NCBI GenBank assembly: GCA_045114775.1
Contig: JBGULC010000036.1
Location: 1-50,874, forward strand
Source: UBA3792 sp045114775
GTDB taxonomy: Bacteria; Bacillota; Clostridia; Christensenellales; CAG-138
Direction of reading: 5' to 3'
Length of the DNA: 50,874 nucleotides
Below are positions 48,832-50,874 of the stretch, piece by piece. Position 1 is the first letter of the stretch; the number at the start of each line of letters is the position of its first letter. Under the pieces are notes generated by a model. It was not told the origin of the DNA, ran no database searches, and saw nothing but the letters and a program-made list of their open reading frames with translations. The translations under genes were made by a program, and so were the position numbers.

Positions 48832-50181
48832 TCAGGCTTGTTCCGACGGCTGCTCCGGAGCGTCCGCCTGCGGCTTGCGAAAGATCTTGTTCCAAAGCTT
48901 ATCCGTCAGCTTGAAGAGCATGGGGTAAACGCCGATGACCGTAAAGATCACGATGGCGTAGCGCAGCATACGGAGAAGCTGCGTAACGACGGGACCGCCG
49001 TGGATCAGACCGAAAGGCACCTTCAGCGCCGCGCTCAGTCCGAAGTAGACGAGACCGCCGCCGATCGTGCGCAGGATGCAGCGGAGGATGTTTTTCGTGT
49101 TCTCGAATTTCACGAACCGCTCCTCAAACGGCTCGGCAATGAGGAAGCCGAGAAGCATGCCGAAGGAGCTGAAATAGTCGTCGCTCGTGCAGAAGAACAG
49201 CCCCGGCACGGTGGTGAGCAGCAAGACCGCATAGAACAGCCAGCGGTTCTTGATCTTCCTCTTAAGCCAGGGGATCAGCAGGACGATGATGACGCCCAGC
49301 AGCCAGCCGCAGAGCACGTCCGTGGGGAAGTGCGCGCCGACGAATACCCGCGAGAAACCGACCAGAAGCGGCAGCACGATGGCGATGATCCAAAGGACCT
49401 TCCGCTTTTTCTCATGCGCGGCCAGCGAGCCGTAGACGGTCACGGCGTTGCAGGAGTGCCCGCTGGGGAAGGAATATCCCTGCGCGGCAATATCCAGGGT
49501 GCTCGCGTCTGCGTCGATCTTCCGAAGCAGGTTGACCTTGTAGCCGGGCACGAGATACGGCCGCAGGCGGAGAGCCAGATTCTTGACCATCGGGTTCCAG
49601 ACGTTGGCCATCAGCACGTTCAGACCGACATATTTGCCGAATTCCTTATTGAGGCCCCAATAGAGGAACCCCATGATGACCACGAGCAGAAGCTGCTCGC
49701 CGAACGCGGACAGATTGGACAGCAGCCAGACGATGAAGCCGTCCGTGCCGATATGCGCCTGCAGCCACTCCATCAGCCGCATTTCCCATTCGAAATGAAA
49801 GACGTTGCCCGCCGGCGCTTCCGCAAGCACGCCTTCCTTCATTTCGATATTGTTTTCATAAACGTTGTACGCGGGATTGCCGACGACGATCGTATCTCCG
49901 ACGCCGATCTCCTTCTCGGCGAACGCTTTCGGCTCGCCGTTCTCCCAAAGCCCGTACAGCAGCACGCTGCCGGTGGCGTCCTCCACGCGCGCGTAATACG
50001 GATTCACCAGTTCCGCGACCGTGACGGTTACGGTAAAGTCGTCCCCATTGCCTTCGCAGTCGAGCCACTCCCGGATCGTCACGTCGCCGGTCAGCTCTTT
50101 CGGCGCGCTGCTTCCGCTGCATGCCGTCAGAACGGACAGCATGAAAACAATAACCAGGATCAAAACGATGCGTTTTTTCAT
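48832..50181 (-). CDS. Lipoprotein-PAP2 phosphatase fusion
   Basis: 449 residues. A lipoprotein signal ends in LTAC (Cys21), followed by an extracytoplasmic domain of about 90 residues ('GDVTIREWLDCEGNGDDFTV', OB-like in look), then from about residue 135 a PAP2 domain with membrane segments and the three phosphatase motifs: 'KNLALRLRP', 'YSFPSGHS', 'SRVFVGAHFPTD'. Enzymes of this family act on lipid phosphates such as undecaprenyl diphosphate at the outer face. More membrane segments follow to the end. ATG at 50181 follows GAAGGGG; codons upstream do not fit a protein. Lipoprotein fusions to PAP2 are unusual. Confidence 0.85.
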   Translation of the reverse strand: MKKRIVLILVIVFMLSVLTACSGSSAPKELTGDVTIREWLDCEGNGDDFTVTVTVAELVNPYYARVEDATGSVLLYGLWENGEPKAFAEKEIGVGDTIVVGNPAYNVYENNIEMKEGVLAEAPAGNVFHFEWEMRLMEWLQAHIGTDGFIVWLLSNLSAFGEQLLLVVIMGFLYWGLNKEFGKYVGLNVLMANVWNPMVKNLALRLRPYLVPGYKVNLLRKIDADASTLDIAAQGYSFPSGHSCNAVTVYGSLAAHEKKRKVLWIIAIVLPLLVGFSRVFVGAHFPTDVLCGWLLGVIIVLLIPWLKRKIKNRWLFYAVLLLTTVPGLFFCTSDDYFSSFGMLLGFLIAEPFEERFVKFENTKNILRCILRTIGGGLVYFGLSAALKVPFGLIHGGPVVTQLLRMLRYAIVIFTVIGVYPMLFKLTDKLWNKIFRKPQADAPEQPSEQA

Positions 50182-50259
50182 AACAGTGTCGTCCCCTTCT
50201 CTGATCCATGCGCCGCAGCAGACCGATCGGATCTGCGGCAGAGGATCCCGTTCCCGCTT

Positions 50260-50288
50260 ATCATATATAATAAAACGCGCAATGTCAA
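50260..50288 (-). promoter_or_regulatory. Promoter of the PAP2 gene
   Basis: On the minus strand TTGACA (50283-50288), 17 bases, TATGAT (50260-50265). Confidence 0.85.
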
Positions 50289-50340
50289 GGGATAGCGTCG
50301 AAACGCCGACCGACCGCCGCGGCAAAAGAACGTCTTTTAT

Positions 50341-50374
50341 GAAAAACGAGCCGTCGTTTCGTTCGACGGCTCGT
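50341..50374 (-). terminator. Intrinsic terminator of metG
   Basis: ACGAGCCGTCG / CGACGGCTCGT (50346-50356, 50364-50374) with seven-base loop; minus-strand tail TTTTTC. Confidence 0.9.
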
Positions 50375-50393
50375 GATAGACGGTTCGGTTGGA

Positions 50394-50874
50394 TCAGTAC
50401 AGCTTTGCGCCTGCCGGGATGTGCGGATCGAGCTGCAGGAGGTTCAGCCGTTCTTCACCGTTTTCCTTGTGGACAGCACTGAGCAGCATGCCGCAGGATT
50501 CGATGCCCATCATGGGACGCGGGGGAAGGTTCACGATCGCCACGCAGGTCTTGCCGATAAGCTGTTCCGGCTCATAGAATGCGTGGATGCCGGACAGGAT
50601 CGTGCGAGGCTCGCCGGTGCCGTCGTCCAGCGTGAACTTCAAAAGCTTCTTGGACTTCGGCACTGCTTCGCAGGCAAGCACCTTGACCGCCCGGAAATCG
50701 GACTTACTGAACGTCTCGAAATCCACAAAATCCTTGAACAGCGGTTCGATCTCCACGTTGGAGAAGTCGATCTTCTCCTCGACGGGCGCCGCTTTTTCCG
50801 CTTCCTGCACAGCCTTGCACGCTTCCAAAGAGGGACAGGTATCGCAGGCGCATTCGAATTGCGCGGGCGTCTCC
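50394..50874 (-). CDS. metG: Methionyl-tRNA synthetase, C-terminal tRNA-binding domain (partial)
   Basis: 159 codons up to the window edge; the start is outside. From about 55 residues in, the sequence is the EMAP-II/Trbp111-type OB domain that enhances tRNA binding: 'FSKSDFRAVKVLACEAVPKS', 'LSGIHAFYEPEQLIGKT' and 'MMGIESCGMLL'. A Cys cluster upstream (CACDTC) sits in the linker. The domain is usually fused to the MetRS end in Firmicutes; a free Trbp111 protein is less likely because the frame extends off the window with linker-like sequence. Confidence 0.82.
   Translation of the reverse strand, partial: ETPAQFECACDTCPSLEACKAVQEAEKAAPVEEKIDFSNVEIEPLFKDFVDFETFSKSDFRAVKVLACEAVPKSKKLLKFTLDDGTGEPRTILSGIHAFYEPEQLIGKTCVAIVNLPPRPMMGIESCGMLLSAVHKENGEERLNLLQLDPHIPAGAKLY

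Noticed and set aside
1..50874. tRNA, rRNA, prophage or insertion sequence
   Set aside because: I looked for T-arm GGTTCRA patterns, ribosomal RNA landmarks, transposase motifs and phage structural genes and saw none.

Overview
The window looks like chromosomal DNA of an anaerobic, GC-rich Clostridia-type Firmicute, probably a gut or rumen lineage. Supporting features are an Rnf complex in rnfC-D-G-E-A-B gene order, rubrerythrin and desulfoferrodoxin, long-form HPF, a BlaI/MecR1 pair, an ECF vitamin S-component, strong AGGAGG ribosome sites and TTGACA/TATAAT promoters. No rRNA, tRNA, CRISPR array, transposase or phage gene was seen. Species cannot be named from the sequence.

Layout. 1-6.5 kb: oligopeptide ABC transporter (end of the binding protein, two permeases, two ATPases, a small membrane protein); the second permease carries an insertion of about 550 residues. 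6.8-9.9 kb: rpmG-secE-nusG-rplK-rplA, with an unusually long SecE and a structured repeat between nusG and rplK. 9.9-12.6 kb: transglutaminase-like protein and M3 oligopeptidase. 12.6-15.6 kb: BlaI/MecR1 operon whose third gene has an in-frame amber codon. 15.7-22 kb: ECF S-component, LysR regulator, cyclophilin lipoprotein, prfB, class I amidotransferase, two membrane proteins (one LRR). 22-27 kb: hpf, a candidate small RNA, a pair of small divergent genes and secA, with repeats between them. 27-31.3 kb: ECF sigma factor and a 1201-residue putative anti-sigma sensor. 31.3-33.6 kb: intergenic repeats, rubrerythrin, superoxide reductase, PRTase-like protein. 33.7-42.5 kb (minus strand): one tightly packed run rnfC-rnfDG-rnfE-rnfA-rnfB-nrfA-resB-resC. 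42.7-46.7 kb: zinc-ribbon/LRR membrane protein followed by vWA, PP2C and Ser/Thr kinase genes. 46.7-50.9 kb (minus): S26-type peptidase, pyruvate kinase, lipoprotein-PAP2 fusion, end of metG.

Main candidates for new biology. (i) The Rnf-NrfA-Res operon puts an ion-pumping ferredoxin:NAD oxidoreductase, a self-anchored pentaheme nitrite reductase without NrfH, and system II cytochrome c assembly in one transcription unit; this suggests Rnf may feed electrons to an outward-facing nitrite reductase. RnfD and RnfG are fused. (ii) A modular intergenic repeat in five copies shows compensatory base changes in its stems, so it probably acts as folded RNA or DNA. (iii) A vWA/PP2C/kinase triad sits next to an LRR receptor-like protein with a paralogue 22 kb away. 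(iv) Housekeeping proteins carry large additions: SecE (four extra membrane segments), the second Opp permease (large ectodomain), a PAP2 phosphatase (lipoprotein domain) and the anti-sigma protein (giant ectodomain).
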